Assembly (NCBI RefSeq): GCF_003473485.1
Contig: NC_053042.1
Span: 52,601,762 to 52,665,761 of the forward strand
DNA length: 64,000 bases
Origin: Medicago truncatula
Taxonomy: Eukaryota; Streptophyta; Magnoliopsida; Fabales; Fabaceae
Direction of reading: 5' to 3'
The number at the start of each line of letters is the position of its first letter. Position 1 is the stretch's first letter. Position numbers and translations under genes: made by a program. Below the pieces are notes generated by a model, which had not been told where the DNA came from, did no database searches, and saw nothing but the letters and a program-made list of their open reading frames with translations. Positions 1 to 10,280 of this stretch are shown in pieces.

Positions 1-404
1 AATAGTCAAATGTCATAGCAATTTTACCAAATTATCCTAATCAACTATTGATTTGTTTTTCATTAAAGAAAAAAATAATATTTTGGAAGTAGTGTAACAT
101 AATATTAATTGAAGGGTACAATTGAAAAGAAAAAATTATTATTGCATTGGAAACTGAAAGTGACATTCATTTTGAAATAATTTTTTTTTTTTATTAAAAC
201 GACACTCATTTTGAAACGGATTGAGTAATTTTTTTTTTTTTGTTTACTTTGGTTTAATCCCTTTAATGCTGCAAGGCAAAGTCACCTTATTCGATATTCA
301 CATCCTAGCCAAAATGCTACACATCTTCGTTTAAATGATCAACCAATTGCATTTTTTCTTCTTCTTTCTGATTTGCTAAATCATTATCATTTGGTGTTTC
401 TTAA
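1..404. other. AT-rich nuclear flank of the plastid insert
   Basis: No gene is supported here. Two short blocks of the type 'acattcattttgaaa' (about 163-178 and 203-220) resemble the ends of small MITEs seen elsewhere in the window, but no matching terminal repeat or target duplication could be set. The 240-400 part has higher sequence complexity and may be a gene or plastid fragment that I do not recognise. Confidence 0.4.
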
Positions 405-1790
405 TCATTTCGCCACGAGAAAATGAATGTTTGTCCTCTTATCATTAGACAATCTAATTCGGTTTTCAAATACATCCACAGGAATAAATTTCTTATCTAG
501 AACTTTTGCCCTTTTAAAAAATTCATTGCTTAGTTTCTTTCTTTTTTCTTTATTATTGGAGCTCCAATAATTAGACAATTCATTATCATTATAGGAGATT
601 TTATCTTTTGTGAAGAGATCCATTTTTTTTTCCATGATTTTCAGAAAACTAGATAAATCAGGTGGATACGTGAAAGAGATTCGTTCTTTTCCATCACTTT
701 GACATATATGAAAAAAAAACTGTGAATTTTCATCTCGTACGACTCTTTCAAAGTGATCGTTTTTTATATATCGCAATGGCCTATTCCATTTTCGATAATC
801 GAAAAGAGTAGTTACAAGAGGTTTTTCCAATGCCAAGAGATTATTATCTTGCTCAATGTTCTCCAAAGTCTTATCTTTTTTCGGAAAAAGATAAGAAAGA
901 ATATCTTCTTCGTCTTCGATGGAGCCGTTTTGTTCTTGTTCCGAATCTATTTCAACATCGATTTCTGTTTCACCATTGATTTCATCCTTTTGTTTCTCGT
1001 CGTATTCTAAGATTTCATCAGTATAAGTATATAAATATGGAACCGGTGTTCTGCCTAAATAGTGGACAACGATAACAAATGAAAAAACAACAAATATTTG
1101 ACCCACATAATTTCGCAATTGTAATAGAATGTACTTATCAAATCGCATAGTTAACTTAGATTTGATCGAATTTTTTTGCTTTGACCAAACTAATAATATC
1201 AATCCAATACATTTCATCAAAAAGATATGACCAATTAACCAACCAAGAAAACTACTTGTTAAGAATAACAATTTATTGTTGGATCGAAAGAGATAAATGT
1301 TCATTAATCTTAGTAAGATTGAACTTGGGAAAAGCAAGGGGTTTGATAACTGAAAAAAAAGATTGTTAAAGAATACTTTGTAAATACGAAATTTACGTAT
1401 TGAATTTGGATTCTTGTATCCGTAATCCAAATCCAAATAAAAGTGAGAATCCGCCGAATAATAGTGTTTGTTGTTTTTGTATACGAAATTAAAGAAAAGA
1501 TACGGTAGAGTTAGGACAGTGATTGTATGAGGTCTAATCAAAGCCAAATGCAAAGGCGCATAATAGATCGATATGAACATCATAAGCTGTCCCGTAATAA
1601 ACCCGGTTGTTGCTGCTATTTCCGTCTCGGTCCCTTTGTCCATAACCCGGGCTCGAATAAGGAAGAGATAAGATGGCCCTATGGAGAATGTAGTCAGAAA
1701 TCCATAATACAGTCCCATCACAATGGCTGAATTTAGTATTTTAAGCCATAAACCTACTAAACGATCTAGTATAAACAATTGATAAATCAT
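405..1790 (-). pseudogene. ycf1: ycf1 (TIC214) 5' part, plastid-derived
   Basis: The frame gives 461 residues. The N-terminus has several strongly hydrophobic segments in about the first 250 residues, including the FSIGPSYLFLIRARVMDKG region typical of Ycf1. An acidic E/D/Q-rich stretch follows at about 270-310. In plastids Ycf1/Tic214 is a very large inner-envelope protein of the TIC import complex, usually well over 1500 residues, so only about the first quarter is present. The frame ends soon after the NDKRTNIHF segment, at or near the insert junction. In the nucleus it lacks a eukaryotic promoter and a transit peptide, so it should be non-functional. The start at 1790 is the usual plastid start, facing the trnN spacer. 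Confidence 0.9.
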
Positions 1791-2349
1791 GAAAAACCTC
1801 TTTTAGTATTTTGATATTTATTGCAATTTTTATTCTTGCAATTTCATTACTATTCATATATGATATTAGTAATTCATATATGTTATTAGTATATGATATG
1901 AATTATTCATTTTCGTATTTTTTATTTATTATATATAATAATATATTATATGATATTTAGTAGATAGTAAATGTTATTTAGTATATTTAGTATATGTTAT
2001 TTAGTATATGATATGAATTATTCATTTTCGTATTTTTTATTTATTATATATAATAATATATTATATGATATTTAGTAGATAGTAAATAGTTAGTGATATG
2101 ATATTAAATGATATTAATAGTATAGTAAATGATATTAATAAGTAAATGGTTGGTGATATGATATTCTTTTATTATTTATATTAGATATTATTAGATTAAA
2201 TATCTTATTATATGATAATATGGATAGAATAGAATGAAATAGAGCCACTTTGAATTTACCTATGAAATGAGGCATGGAACGTAGCCATTATGAAGAAGTT
2301 CCACAAGTTATAAAGGAAACTTCGGTCTGATAAAAGAATTTACCTTTGT
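1791..2349. other. ycf1-trnN plastid spacer with direct repeat
   Basis: Extremely AT-rich spacer. A block of about 85 bases containing 'gaattattcattttcgta' occurs twice, near 1887-1972 and 2002-2087, 115 bases apart and nearly identical. Short 'atgatatt' units continue to about 2165. Slippage repeats of this kind are common in legume plastid spacers. No gene is seen. Confidence 0.6.
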
Positions 2350-2421
2350 TCCTCAGTAGCTCAGTGGTAGAGCGGTCGGCTGTTAACCGATTGGTCGTAG
2401 GTTCGAATCCTATTTGGGGAG
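2350..2421 (+). tRNA. trnN-GUU: Plastid-type tRNA-Asn (GUU)
   Basis: A 72-base cloverleaf: acceptor TCCTCAG pairing with TTGGGGA at the 3' side, D-loop AGCTCAGTGGTAGAGC, anticodon loop CTGTTAACC with anticodon GTT, and T-arm GGTTCGAATCC. It lies opposite to ycf1, as in plastid genomes. All arms look intact. Nuclear transcription by Pol III is conceivable because the A and B boxes are internal, but this is not shown. Confidence 0.93.
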
Positions 2422-2958
2422 ATTTTTTTCATTCCGGATTACATAATTCGAAAGGAAGGGTAAAGTGTTCGCTTGTTAAGTAAGATGTTAAGTAAGAGTA
2501 GGTAACGGGTTACCCCTGTCATTGTTTCTATTACATTCTATCTCATCGTATACCATCCTGTTCTGCAATATTGGAGACTCGCGGTCAATACCTAGGTGTA
2601 GGTTGGGGATACTCCTTTGTTCTACTAACTATTTTCATATGTACTAGTAATAGGAAGTGCATCTTTGATGCAGTCATCAATTCTCCCGAGAGGCCACCAT
2701 TACCGAGAGCAAACATATTAATGACGAGGAACGCATTTTTGGTATGCTACTTTGCTCTGCTGTTCTGCCCCAAGCCGAAGAATTAACAAAACAAAAATAA
2801 ATATAGTATTCATATTTATTTTCATTTTAAGAACGAAATAAGGTCACACTATTTCATTTCAAGAAAATATCGATAGCTAAGTTCCATAGCTTTGCTTCCA
2901 CTAGCCCGATCCTAGTTGATTTTCTTATCCAAAAAGTCCTTCCCCTTTTTGCCGGTTG
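2422..2958. other. trnN-trnR plastid spacer
   Basis: This spacer of about 540 bases between the two tRNAs is of the length and type expected in plastid inverted-repeat-region DNA. Open frames in it are short and unremarkable. Confidence 0.6.
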
Positions 2959-3032
2959 TGGGCGAGGAGGGATTCGAACCCCCGACACCGTGGTTCGTAG
3001 CCACGTGCTCTAATCCTCTGAGCTACAGGCCC
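2959..3032 (-). tRNA. trnR-ACG: Plastid-type tRNA-Arg (ACG)
   Basis: The reverse complement forms a 74-base cloverleaf: acceptor GGGCCTG with a CGCCCA 3' side, D-arm TAGCTCAGAGGATTAGAGCA, anticodon loop GGCTACGAACC with anticodon ACG, and T-arm GGGTTCGAATCCC. It sits between trnN and the 5S gene on the rRNA strand, as in plastid genomes. Confidence 0.93.
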
Positions 3033-3275
3033 CACCCAGTCTCAACTAGATCTGTTCCTCGGAGGAACCTACAAGAAACCTTCCCTCTCCCCAGATATTT
3101 TAGCTTAATAAGATGTAAAAGCGCCTCTCTCTCTATAATAATTGTGCGTTCCGAGGTGTGAAGTGGGAGAGATTTTAGTTGAGAATTGGGGTTTTGAATA
3201 AGATGACCTTTTCATTCTTATTCCCTATTGCTATTGAAAAAGGGAATAAGAATGAAAAGTGTTAAGCTTTTTATG

Positions 3276-3396
3276 ATCCCGGCGCCGAGCTATTTTCCCG
3301 CAGGACCTCCCCTACAGTATCGTCACCGCAGTAGAGTTTAACCACCAAGTTCGGGATGGATTGGTGTGGTTCCTCTACGCCTAGGACACCAGAATA
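3276..3396 (-). rRNA. rrn5: Plastid 5S rRNA
   Basis: The reverse complement starts TATTCTGGTGTCCTAGGCGT and ends near TCGGCGCCGGGAT, 121 bases, the length of plastid 5S rRNA. It contains the conserved CCATCCCGAACTTGG segment. It follows trnR on the same strand. As a nuclear copy it would not be transcribed by plastid polymerase. Confidence 0.92.
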
Positions 3397-3616
3397 TCGA
3401 ACCATGAACGAAGTAAAGGCATGAGATAAAAGCATATTGACTGGTCAATGTCAGGTCCTAATTCTTGACTGGAGAGGACACCAAAGGCCTCTGCCCTTCC
3501 TAGCTATTCAAGGGATGGGGGACAGAGGTTTTGGTTTTTTCATGTTGTCAAAGAGTTGAACAATCAAAATAGATGGTGATTGCCTGATCGAATTGATCAG
3601 GTCATGTAAGAACAAG

Positions 3617-3720
3617 GTTCAAGTCTACCGGTCTGTTAGGATGCCTCAGCTGCATACATTACTGCACTTCCACTTGACACCTATCGTTAATGAAAAACGG
3701 CTCGTCTCGCCGTGACCTTC
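3617..3720 (-). rRNA. rrn4.5: Plastid 4.5S rRNA
   Basis: The reverse complement begins GAAGGTCACGGCGAGACGAG and ends GTCTACCGGTAGACTTGAAC-like at about 104 bases, the size of plastid 4.5S rRNA, which is the split-off 3' end of the ancestral 23S gene. About 55 bases of the rrn4.5-rrn23 spacer follow before plastid similarity stops, so rrn23 is absent. Confidence 0.9.
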
Positions 3721-4059
3721 TCTTGAATTCTCAAAACTTCTTTTGCTCCATCCCCGCAGGGGCAGAGAACCCATATGATCATTGAAAAATATATTAGAAT
3801 TAAACGATCAATTTTAGTTCATAGGAAAAACTACAAGACCCAATTTGATACCTAAAATAAATAAAATTAGTTTTTAGTCTCTAATTTTTTTTGGGACAAC
3901 ATAGTCCCAACTTGTACTTCAACCACGGGTAAAAAAATGGATAATTAAGTCTTCGAACAATGGTTAACAAGGAACAATTTAGTCTTTAACAATAAAGAAA
4001 AAGTCATTTTTGTCCCTACAACACAAAAATTTCCTAAATAGTTTATTCTTTAAAAATTA

Positions 4060-4151
4060 CTCCATCGTTTTAAAATGAATTTCGTTTTAACAAAAAAACC
4101 TTAATATGTGTGTAAAAATCTTAAACGACATTCATTTTAAAATGAACGGAG
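4060..4151. mobile_element. Stowaway-like MITE
   Basis: A 92-base element bounded by 'ctccatcgttttaaaatgaa' and its imperfect inverse 'ttcattttaaaatgaacggag', flanked by TA on both sides (4058-4059 and 4152-4153). The TA target and the CTCC-type end fit Tc1/mariner Stowaway MITEs, which have no coding capacity. Confidence 0.7.
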
Positions 4152-4207
4152 TATTTATTTTGGTTTTTTTTTCTTACTCCTTTTTGAAATTCAAGCAAAG
4201 ACATTAG

Positions 4208-4800
4208 GCGACAAGATTATTCAAGCAAAGTTGGATTAAAGCAAATACGGATGGAGCAGCTACAAAGAACCCCAATAGAGCAGCTGCAGGAGGAATCTTT
4301 AGAAATTCTGATAGATTATGTGTTGGATGCTTTACTCAGTATCTGGGGGAGCATAATGCACTATATGCCGAACTAGTAGCTGCTATGACTGCTATTGAAA
4401 TAACTCACATCAATGGTTTCTCAAATTTTTGGTTGGAAAAAGACTCCCAATTGGTCATTTTAGCTTTCAAATCTCTCTCTGTGGTTCCTTGGGTTTTAAG
4501 AAATAGGTGGCTTAACTGTCTGGTTAGGATTAGACAGATGAGTTTTGTGGTGTCTCATATCTATAGGGAGGGCAATGCTTGTGCTGACAATCTTGCTAAT
4601 GTTGGTCTAGCCTTAACTTCTGCTGACTTGTTTTGGTCTGATGACTTACTTGACTTCATTAGAGGAGAGTACAATAGGAACAGGTTGGGTATGCCCAACT
4701 TTAGATTTACTACCTTTTGAAAAGGTTTTGGTATAGTCCCTTTTTTTTTTTGTACACTTTTTTTTGGTTTCTAATGGATAGTTGCTTTTTAAAAAAAAAA
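4208..4800 (+). mobile_element. 5'-truncated LINE with RNase H tail
   Basis: An open frame from 4208 to the stop at 4720 encodes a plant-LINE-type RNase H domain (RVT_3). WIKANTDGAA carries the first catalytic Asp, followed by AGGIFRNSD, then AELVAAMTAIE with the catalytic Glu, WLEKDSQLV with the second Asp, and HIYREGNACADNLAN with the last Asp. All four acidic positions are visible. After the stop comes a T-rich 3' UTR ending in an A tract at about 4789-4801, as in L1-type LINEs. Endonuclease and reverse transcriptase are missing upstream, so this is a dead 5'-truncated copy. A domesticated RNase H gene is unlikely given the poly-A-like end. Confidence 0.8.
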
Positions 4801-4801
4801 A

Positions 4802-5470
4802 ATATATAACAGTACTTAGGAATTCTAAAAAAGATCTCTAAGTTTATAACATATATAAAAATGGTGTCAACAATGTACCAAAAACAAATACATGTTACCT
4901 AGGCTCTAGAGAAAAAGAACAAAAATAGCATTTATAGAAGTAATAATTATTTAATGATCATTTCTGTGGGACTGGGAGCAAATTGGTTATTTTTAATTAT
5001 TTTCAAGGACCAAATTGTTTCTTTCAAATTATTGTTAAGACCTAATTGTCATTTTTCTAACGATAATTCAGGCAGAACTAAGTTATCTCAATTTTTTTTC
5101 CTCTACGTCGGAAAGTTACCTTGATTTTTCTTAAGGATTAAATTAGTTTACAATATTTTCAGATACTAAAACGGGTATTCACTCAATGTTTTATATTTTT
5201 GTTCAAAAACCATCGGCGTGTAAAATTTGTGTTCTTATTATTCATGCTAAGTTCACAGAAGTATATCATGCTATAAGGAAGAGGGAAGCTTCATTTTGCA
5301 AACATGAGATTGGAATTGGCTAAGAAATGTTAATGACTGTTTAGGAAGGATTGGCTAAGAAAATTCTTAGCCTCTACTCTCCTTCAGTTGTTAGCCATTC
5401 GCTTAAAATTAATTTAAATTGTTAAGGGTAATTTTATCAGTAGTCAACTTTTGAGTTTTTATACAATGGT
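4802..5470. other. AT-rich spacer
   Basis: No gene is supported. The part from 4970 to 5170 has an 'accaaattg' and 'ctaattgtc' texture like the MITE ends seen elsewhere, without a clear mate. The string 'cttcattttgcaaacatgag' (about 5287) recurs with changes near 6880. Confidence 0.4.
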
Positions 5471-5740
5471 ATAGATAAAAATATGTTTTTTTTTTTTATC
5501 AAACATGAGGGCCAAAACCAAGAAAGAAAGCTTAACAATTAGTTAAATAAAAAGAACTAATCTGAATGAGATATTACTCATATAGAATCAAAAGAAAGCC
5601 TCCATCACAAGTCATACCTCCAACACAACACAATCCATATTTGCCAAAGCATCTGCACTGGAATTAACATAAGCTAGTATAATTGTGTACATTATTGCAT
5701 CACCAAGCGCCTTAGTTTAATATTCTTTAGATTGTGGCAT
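5471..5740 (-). mobile_element. LINE 3' fragment (minus strand)
   Basis: A T tract at about 5476-5488 is the poly-A tail read in reverse. Upstream on the minus strand a short segment reads NSSADALANMDC, the end of a LINE RNase H domain (compare the ADNLAN segment of the copy at 4208). Only the last part of the domain and a 3' UTR survive. The 5' limit is uncertain. Confidence 0.55.
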
Positions 5741-7140
5741 CAAGGCCTTTGTTCTTTTCAATTGCATTCCACAACCATTAGGCATTGTTTAATAACAATG
5801 ACATTTCAATACTGGACAAAGGAACATATAAATTAGGAAAGTTAAAAATATTGCTGACAGAACAGACTTAGTTCATGATAATGTCAAGTTTTCTACTTAA
5901 ATTCAAAATTTTGTTCAGAATCATAAAAGCTATGAAAATAAAAGGCAGTAGTGTGAAGACTATACATCAATTGTTTAACATTATTCTAAACAAGTTGGAG
6001 GCCGGTCCAATAAATTATATTTGTAGATGAGGCATAAAGAAAAAAATGTTTTGATATTCACACTATATAACACTTCGAATCGCAATGATCAATTAAGTGT
6101 GAGGTCATTATGAAGCTTCCCTCTCATGTTAATTCAAAATTATATCCGAATTTGAAATTGCCTGTAGTTAGGAGCAAGTCGTCCCGAAGAAGCAGTGAGG
6201 TGAATTCGATCCTTCCATGAAGCGTCATACAAACTACAAAGCAGGAGCTTTGTTTCATGTAACAAAAATCTTGAGATAGAATCCTACAAGTTTATCAGAG
6301 TTGTAAAAGGAAAGAGATAATAAATGCAGAAGGGATTTCTAGATAAGCATTTCATATATAATGGACACTAATTAACGAAGTTTACATTGATAATGATTAG
6401 ATTATTGGTGAACAAATATATACATGTTCAAGTGCTAAACTAAGATGAGTTAACAACATGTGCTGCAGTTAATCTGCAACTTCTTATTTTTTGTATATGC
6501 TGCATAAAGAGCAACAGATAAATAGAAGTATAAAATTAGTAATGTTATGTCATATTTCTTACTTCAATTTTTCTGTATCAGTTTGATCAATAAAAATAGT
6601 TTTGGTGCTCGAAGATAACTGACCATTACTTTTTGCCACTAATATATGCCACATGACCAAAATAAATGATATAAATTAAATCCATCTTTCACCAAAAAAC
6701 AAACAAAATCCATGTCAGTAAAATTTGGTAAAGGAAGAGGGGTGTAAATTGGAAGAGGGCATGGCTGTGATTTTAAATCCATCTTTCACCAAAAAACAAA
6801 CAAAATCCATATCAGTAAATTAAAGTTACTCCTGATGTCAGTAAATAAAGGGGAATATATCATACTAATGTAGAGGGAGGCTTCGTTCTGCAAACATGAG
6901 AAGGAAGAACAATTTTGATGTGACTTTACATAGGAACTAGGTATCGATAATTAGCAATGTCCAAAGCTTCTGCTAGGTAGAAACATACATGTTTGTGCTT
7001 GCTTTGAGATATATAAGCTATAAGCTACAATGATTTGAAACGTATGAAAGTGGAAGGAAATATTAAGCATTTCAATGAGTGTGATTATTGAGCAACTTGA
7101 AGGAGCGTTGAGGGAGTGAGTGAGTGGTGGGTGTGTATGT
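5741..7140. other. Intergenic DNA with a 40-base direct repeat
   Basis: No gene is supported. A block of about 43 bases containing 'atctttcaccaaaaaacaaa' occurs at about 6678-6722 and again at about 6774-6818, 96 bases apart, with one or two differences, indicating a recent local duplication. Confidence 0.5.
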
Positions 7141-7150
7141 TTCTGACTAA

Positions 7151-7205
7151 AACCCACATCGGTTAGTGCTTAAATCAAACTAGACCGCTCAAGCTATAAA
7201 TATAA
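7151..7205 (+). promoter_or_regulatory. snRNA-type promoter signature (USE plus TATA)
   Basis: AACCCACATCG (7151-7161) matches the plant snRNA upstream sequence element consensus RTCCCACATCG except for one base. CTATAAATA follows at 7194-7202, about 33 bases later, the spacing known for Pol II snRNA promoters. The DNA after the expected start does not resemble a U1, U2, U4 or U5 RNA, so this may be a promoter-like repeat or a decayed snRNA gene. Confidence 0.35.
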
Positions 7206-7262
7206 ATGGACTTACTCATTTCAAATCACAGAGTTGTGGGTCATGTGATCAACTAATTAGCA

Positions 7263-7352
7263 ATCTCCTTGTTAATCCTCTCAAACGTCTTCAATGGTTC
7301 CTTGATAATCTTATCTCTCACATATCACTGAGCAATGAGAGAAAAAAATGTC
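7263..7352 (-). pseudogene. Duplicated PPR gene fragment
   Basis: About 90 bases match 9729-9820 of the nearby PPR gene at roughly 85% identity by eye, including 'ctctcaaacgtcttcaatg' and 'gagcaatgag'. The copy has the same strand sense, but small indels and stops break the frame. In the parent gene it corresponds to about residues 155-185 (one PPR motif). It directly abuts a MED21 fragment. Confidence 0.75.
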
Positions 7353-7500
7353 ACCATTCTTGCTCAGGGTAACTTGGCGGGAGCTGATTAGGAGGAGCAT
7401 CCCTTTGCAATGTTCCAACAGTATTTAAAGCTAAATATGTATACAAATTAACTTGTTCTTGTAACTGGGGGACAATGTCAATTGCAGGAGTAACTTTATG
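7353..7500 (-). pseudogene. MED21 N-terminal fragment
   Basis: The minus strand reads IDIVPQLQEQVNLY, then LNTVGTLQRDAPPNQLPPSY. This follows the start of plant Mediator subunit 21 (recalled as MDIISQLQEQVN, then FGTLQRDAPP and LSPNYPE). The initiator ATG is changed to ATT, and the frame stops just after the YPE segment where the PPR fragment begins. Only about 40 of roughly 140 residues are present. The identification rests on this diagnostic block, from memory of the family. Confidence 0.72.
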
Positions 7501-7579
7501 GAGAAAATTTCGACTTAAAAAATGTTCAACTGCAGAATAAGAAACATAAAGGTTATCTACATGTTTATACATATGCATC

Positions 7580-8750
7580 TACAAACACATACTCAAAATC
7601 CAGCTGCTTATAAGAAATCAGAATTATAATGAAAACTTCTATGAATCATAGGTTTTGACAAATGAAATAGACGGCAGAAGCTGTTTTGTTTAGCTTTGCT
7701 GCAAATGAAAGAAAATGACATAGGCAGCCATCACAGAACTTCACTTTCAGCATTCAAAAAACAACAAACATAGCTTTAATATTCTAAATATGTGAATATA
7801 TGGAAAATGGATGTCGGATGTCCATTGGGAGTGAATTACCATCGAAAATAAGTCTAATAATAATAATATCATTCATTTATGTTTTGAAGACAATCTCAGA
7901 GGTTAGAAATTAGACATTTTATCAAACACCTAACATACAATTCAGAAAAGGATGCAACGATACATCACACTTCACATAGGTTACTTAAAAGTATTCCTCT
8001 CGCTTTTTCAAGAAAAGAGATTAATTGACTTAGTATAAGAAATTATGGCTATCTTTTATCACACAGATTATAAAGATTAAATGAAACACCAAAATCATGC
8101 CTTTAATCCTATCCCATGCACCCCAAGTACAAGCAAATGCAGCAAAAAAAAAATAAAAAACATGTTGGTTATTATAGACATTCAGTTCAAGTTTTTTGTT
8201 AAGCAAAAATCACACGAGTCAATATTTCATAGCAGCACAAAATTTACAAATCATGGAAGCAACAATACGCATAAATTCAGTCCTTGCAGATATATAGGAA
8301 ATAGATAAATTTAAAAATTGAGAAATTGGCTATTTATGTCAAGGGATTTATACAGCAAATTAACAACTATAGTAGAGTGAATGCAAACACCTAATTTATC
8401 CCAATTACAAATACCAGTGAGAAAATCACAACGAAACTAAATGCTTCATACGAGAACAAAGAATCATAAATTAATCTATTCTAATTTCAACGACAAAAAT
8501 AACACGTGGAGTTATGCAATAAAAAACAAACACAAGAAGTCCACTTTTCCTATGAGCAACATCGGTTAAAAACAACAATTCAGAAAAGGAGTGTCCATCT
8601 TGAAAATAAAGCACCTTTTCAATGGTTACACAGATTTATGTAGATAAGTATCCACAGAACATTTTCAAGGGTTACAGCCCAAATTACTGAAATTTGAAGC
8701 AATATGCTTCCTAACAAAGTCAATGGATCACTTAAAAAGCTTAGTGTAAG
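7580..8750. other. 3' flank of the PPR gene
   Basis: AT-rich DNA without a supported gene. The last few hundred bases before 8751 probably include the PPR gene's 3' UTR on the minus strand. No clear repeat element was found. Confidence 0.4.
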
Positions 8751-10280
8751 TCAAGCAATTAATGGAGTATTCCTCAGTTTATCAACTTTCTTTGCAAAAT
8801 GTATCACAGTATTTTCCATTCCCGCAGCCATTAGAGCTCTCTTGAAGGCACTGAACATATTAGCAGTAGGCCGAATGCCAACATCCAGCATTTGTTGAAA
8901 GTATCTGCATGCATCATCCAACTTATTTTCATGACACAAGGAAATTATTAATGTCGAGAACATGTGAATTCCCGGAAGGATTCCCTTGTCTTTCATCTCA
9001 TTCCAAACTACCATTGCCATATCCAATTGGTTTTCATTACAAAACATTCTCACCATGATCGCATATGTGCTTACACTCGGCTCACACCCCGTCTCACTAC
9101 TCATCCTCTGGAAAACCGAGTAAGCTTCTTTGGTTCTTCCACCCTTTATCAAGTGAACAAGTATTATATCATACGTTCGAGCATTCGGACCAATCCCAAG
9201 TTCTTTCATCTCACCGACAATCCTGTAAGCATCATCGATCCGCATTGACCAGCAGTAAGCACTAACAACAGCATTATAAGTAGGTGCTTCCGGCGGAAAC
9301 CCACTAGCCTTAGATTTTTCAAAGAATTCAAAAGCTTCATCCATTCTACTACCATTACCAAGACCAGTAATAAAAGTACAATATATATGAGGACTAGGAT
9401 TTACATTCTTTGATAGCATGTCATGATAAATACCAATAGCCTCGTCATACTTTTTCGCCTTACAATAAGCATTGATGATTATACCATAAGTAACCACATC
9501 AGGCTGAAAACCATCATCCTTCATCTCCCTGCAAACCTCATCAACCTTCAACAAATTTTGCTGTTGACTCCAACCTTCTATCAAAATAGTATAGGATTTA
9601 AGATTAGGCTCTAAATTCCATTGCCGCATTTTATCAAACAGTTCTTGTGCTTTCTCAACATGAAACTTTGACTTACATAAAACATCAATTAACTTGTTGA
9701 AATCCGAAATTTGAGGCTTCAATCCATATTTTTCCATTCTCTCAAACGTCTTCAATGCTTCCTTGATAACTTTAGCTCTGACATAACGACGAGCAATGAG
9801 TGAAAAAGTGTCACCATTGAGCAACTTTCGTTGTTTCATTTCATCAACCAAATTCCAAATCATCTTGAACTGTCTGATTTTACCCAATGCTTCAATCAAA
9901 GCATGGAAAATCTCTGTGTTGTGATTGAAACCTTGCTGTTTCTCGGCCCAACGGAAGAAGGAAAGAGCGAGAATGCCAGCATTGCTGAGCTTGTTCAAGA
10001 CAGCAACGACGAGCTCCGGTGAGACTTCCACCGGAAAGTTGCGAAGAGAGACGTCGACAGGTGATTCGGGTGTGGTTGAAAGGATTCTGCAGATAGTTTC
10101 GGCATGTGGGTTGTTGGGTTTATGAAGAAGTGATGTGTGAAATGGGAAAATGTGGAATTTGAGTGACCGAGATGGGTTTTGGATGAATTGAACCGTGGGT
10201 GATTCAAAATGTGAAGTTGATTTAGAGAGTGGAAAAAGATTGGGAAATCTTCTGAATGATCGTGAGAGTGTCATGGTCAT
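8751..10280 (-). CDS. P-class pentatricopeptide repeat protein, organelle-targeted
   Basis: Single-exon gene of 509 residues, typical of plant PPR genes. The first 60 or so residues are rich in Ser, Arg and Phe with few acids, as in a mitochondrial or plastid presequence. From about residue 115 to 495 there are about ten tandem 35-residue motifs, for example TYGIIINAYCKAKKYDEAIG, TYNAVVSAYCWSMRIDDAYR and TYDIILVHLIKGGRTKEAYS. No E, DYW or SMR extension is present, so it is P-class: sequence-specific RNA binding for stabilisation, splicing or processing of organelle transcripts. It resembles the Arabidopsis At1g71060 group in length and style, a tentative match. The start at 10280 is the first Met of the open frame and precedes the presequence. 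A fragment of this gene is duplicated at 7263-7352. Confidence 0.92.
   Translation of the reverse strand: MTMTLSRSFRRFPNLFPLSKSTSHFESPTVQFIQNPSRSLKFHIFPFHTSLLHKPNNPHAETICRILSTTPESPVDVSLRNFPVEVSPELVVAVLNKLSNAGILALSFFRWAEKQQGFNHNTEIFHALIEALGKIRQFKMIWNLVDEMKQRKLLNGDTFSLIARRYVRAKVIKEALKTFERMEKYGLKPQISDFNKLIDVLCKSKFHVEKAQELFDKMRQWNLEPNLKSYTILIEGWSQQQNLLKVDEVCREMKDDGFQPDVVTYGIIINAYCKAKKYDEAIGIYHDMLSKNVNPSPHIYCTFITGLGNGSRMDEAFEFFEKSKASGFPPEAPTYNAVVSAYCWSMRIDDAYRIVGEMKELGIGPNARTYDIILVHLIKGGRTKEAYSVFQRMSSETGCEPSVSTYAIMVRMFCNENQLDMAMVVWNEMKDKGILPGIHMFSTLIISLCHENKLDDACRYFQQMLDVGIRPTANMFSAFKRALMAAGMENTVIHFAKKVDKLRNTPLIA

Larger units (their letters stand above)
405..3775. other. Nuclear insert of plastid DNA (NUPT)
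   Basis: Five plastid features lie in the exact plastid order and relative orientation: ycf1 5' part (-), trnN-GUU (+), trnR-ACG (-), rrn5 (-) and rrn4.5 (-), ending in the rrn4.5-rrn23 spacer. The left edge lies inside ycf1 and the right edge near 3770-3780. Both flanks are AT-rich nuclear repeat, with MITE and LINE sequence within 500 bases on the right. Gene order is read directly. That this is a nuclear copy and not plastid DNA follows from the truncated ycf1, the absence of rrn23, and the nuclear repeats that follow. Intact tRNAs and a long open ycf1 frame suggest a recent transfer. A misjoined assembly is the alternative. Confidence 0.88.

Noticed and set aside
1527-1730. Plus-strand open frames within the ycf1 region
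   Set aside because: They lie opposite the well-recognised ycf1 frame and show no protein signature of their own.
405-3775. That the window could be plastid DNA or contain functional plastid genes
   Set aside because: ycf1 is truncated, rrn23 is missing, and the next DNA carries MITE and LINE sequence and nuclear intron-containing genes. A nuclear insert is the simpler reading.
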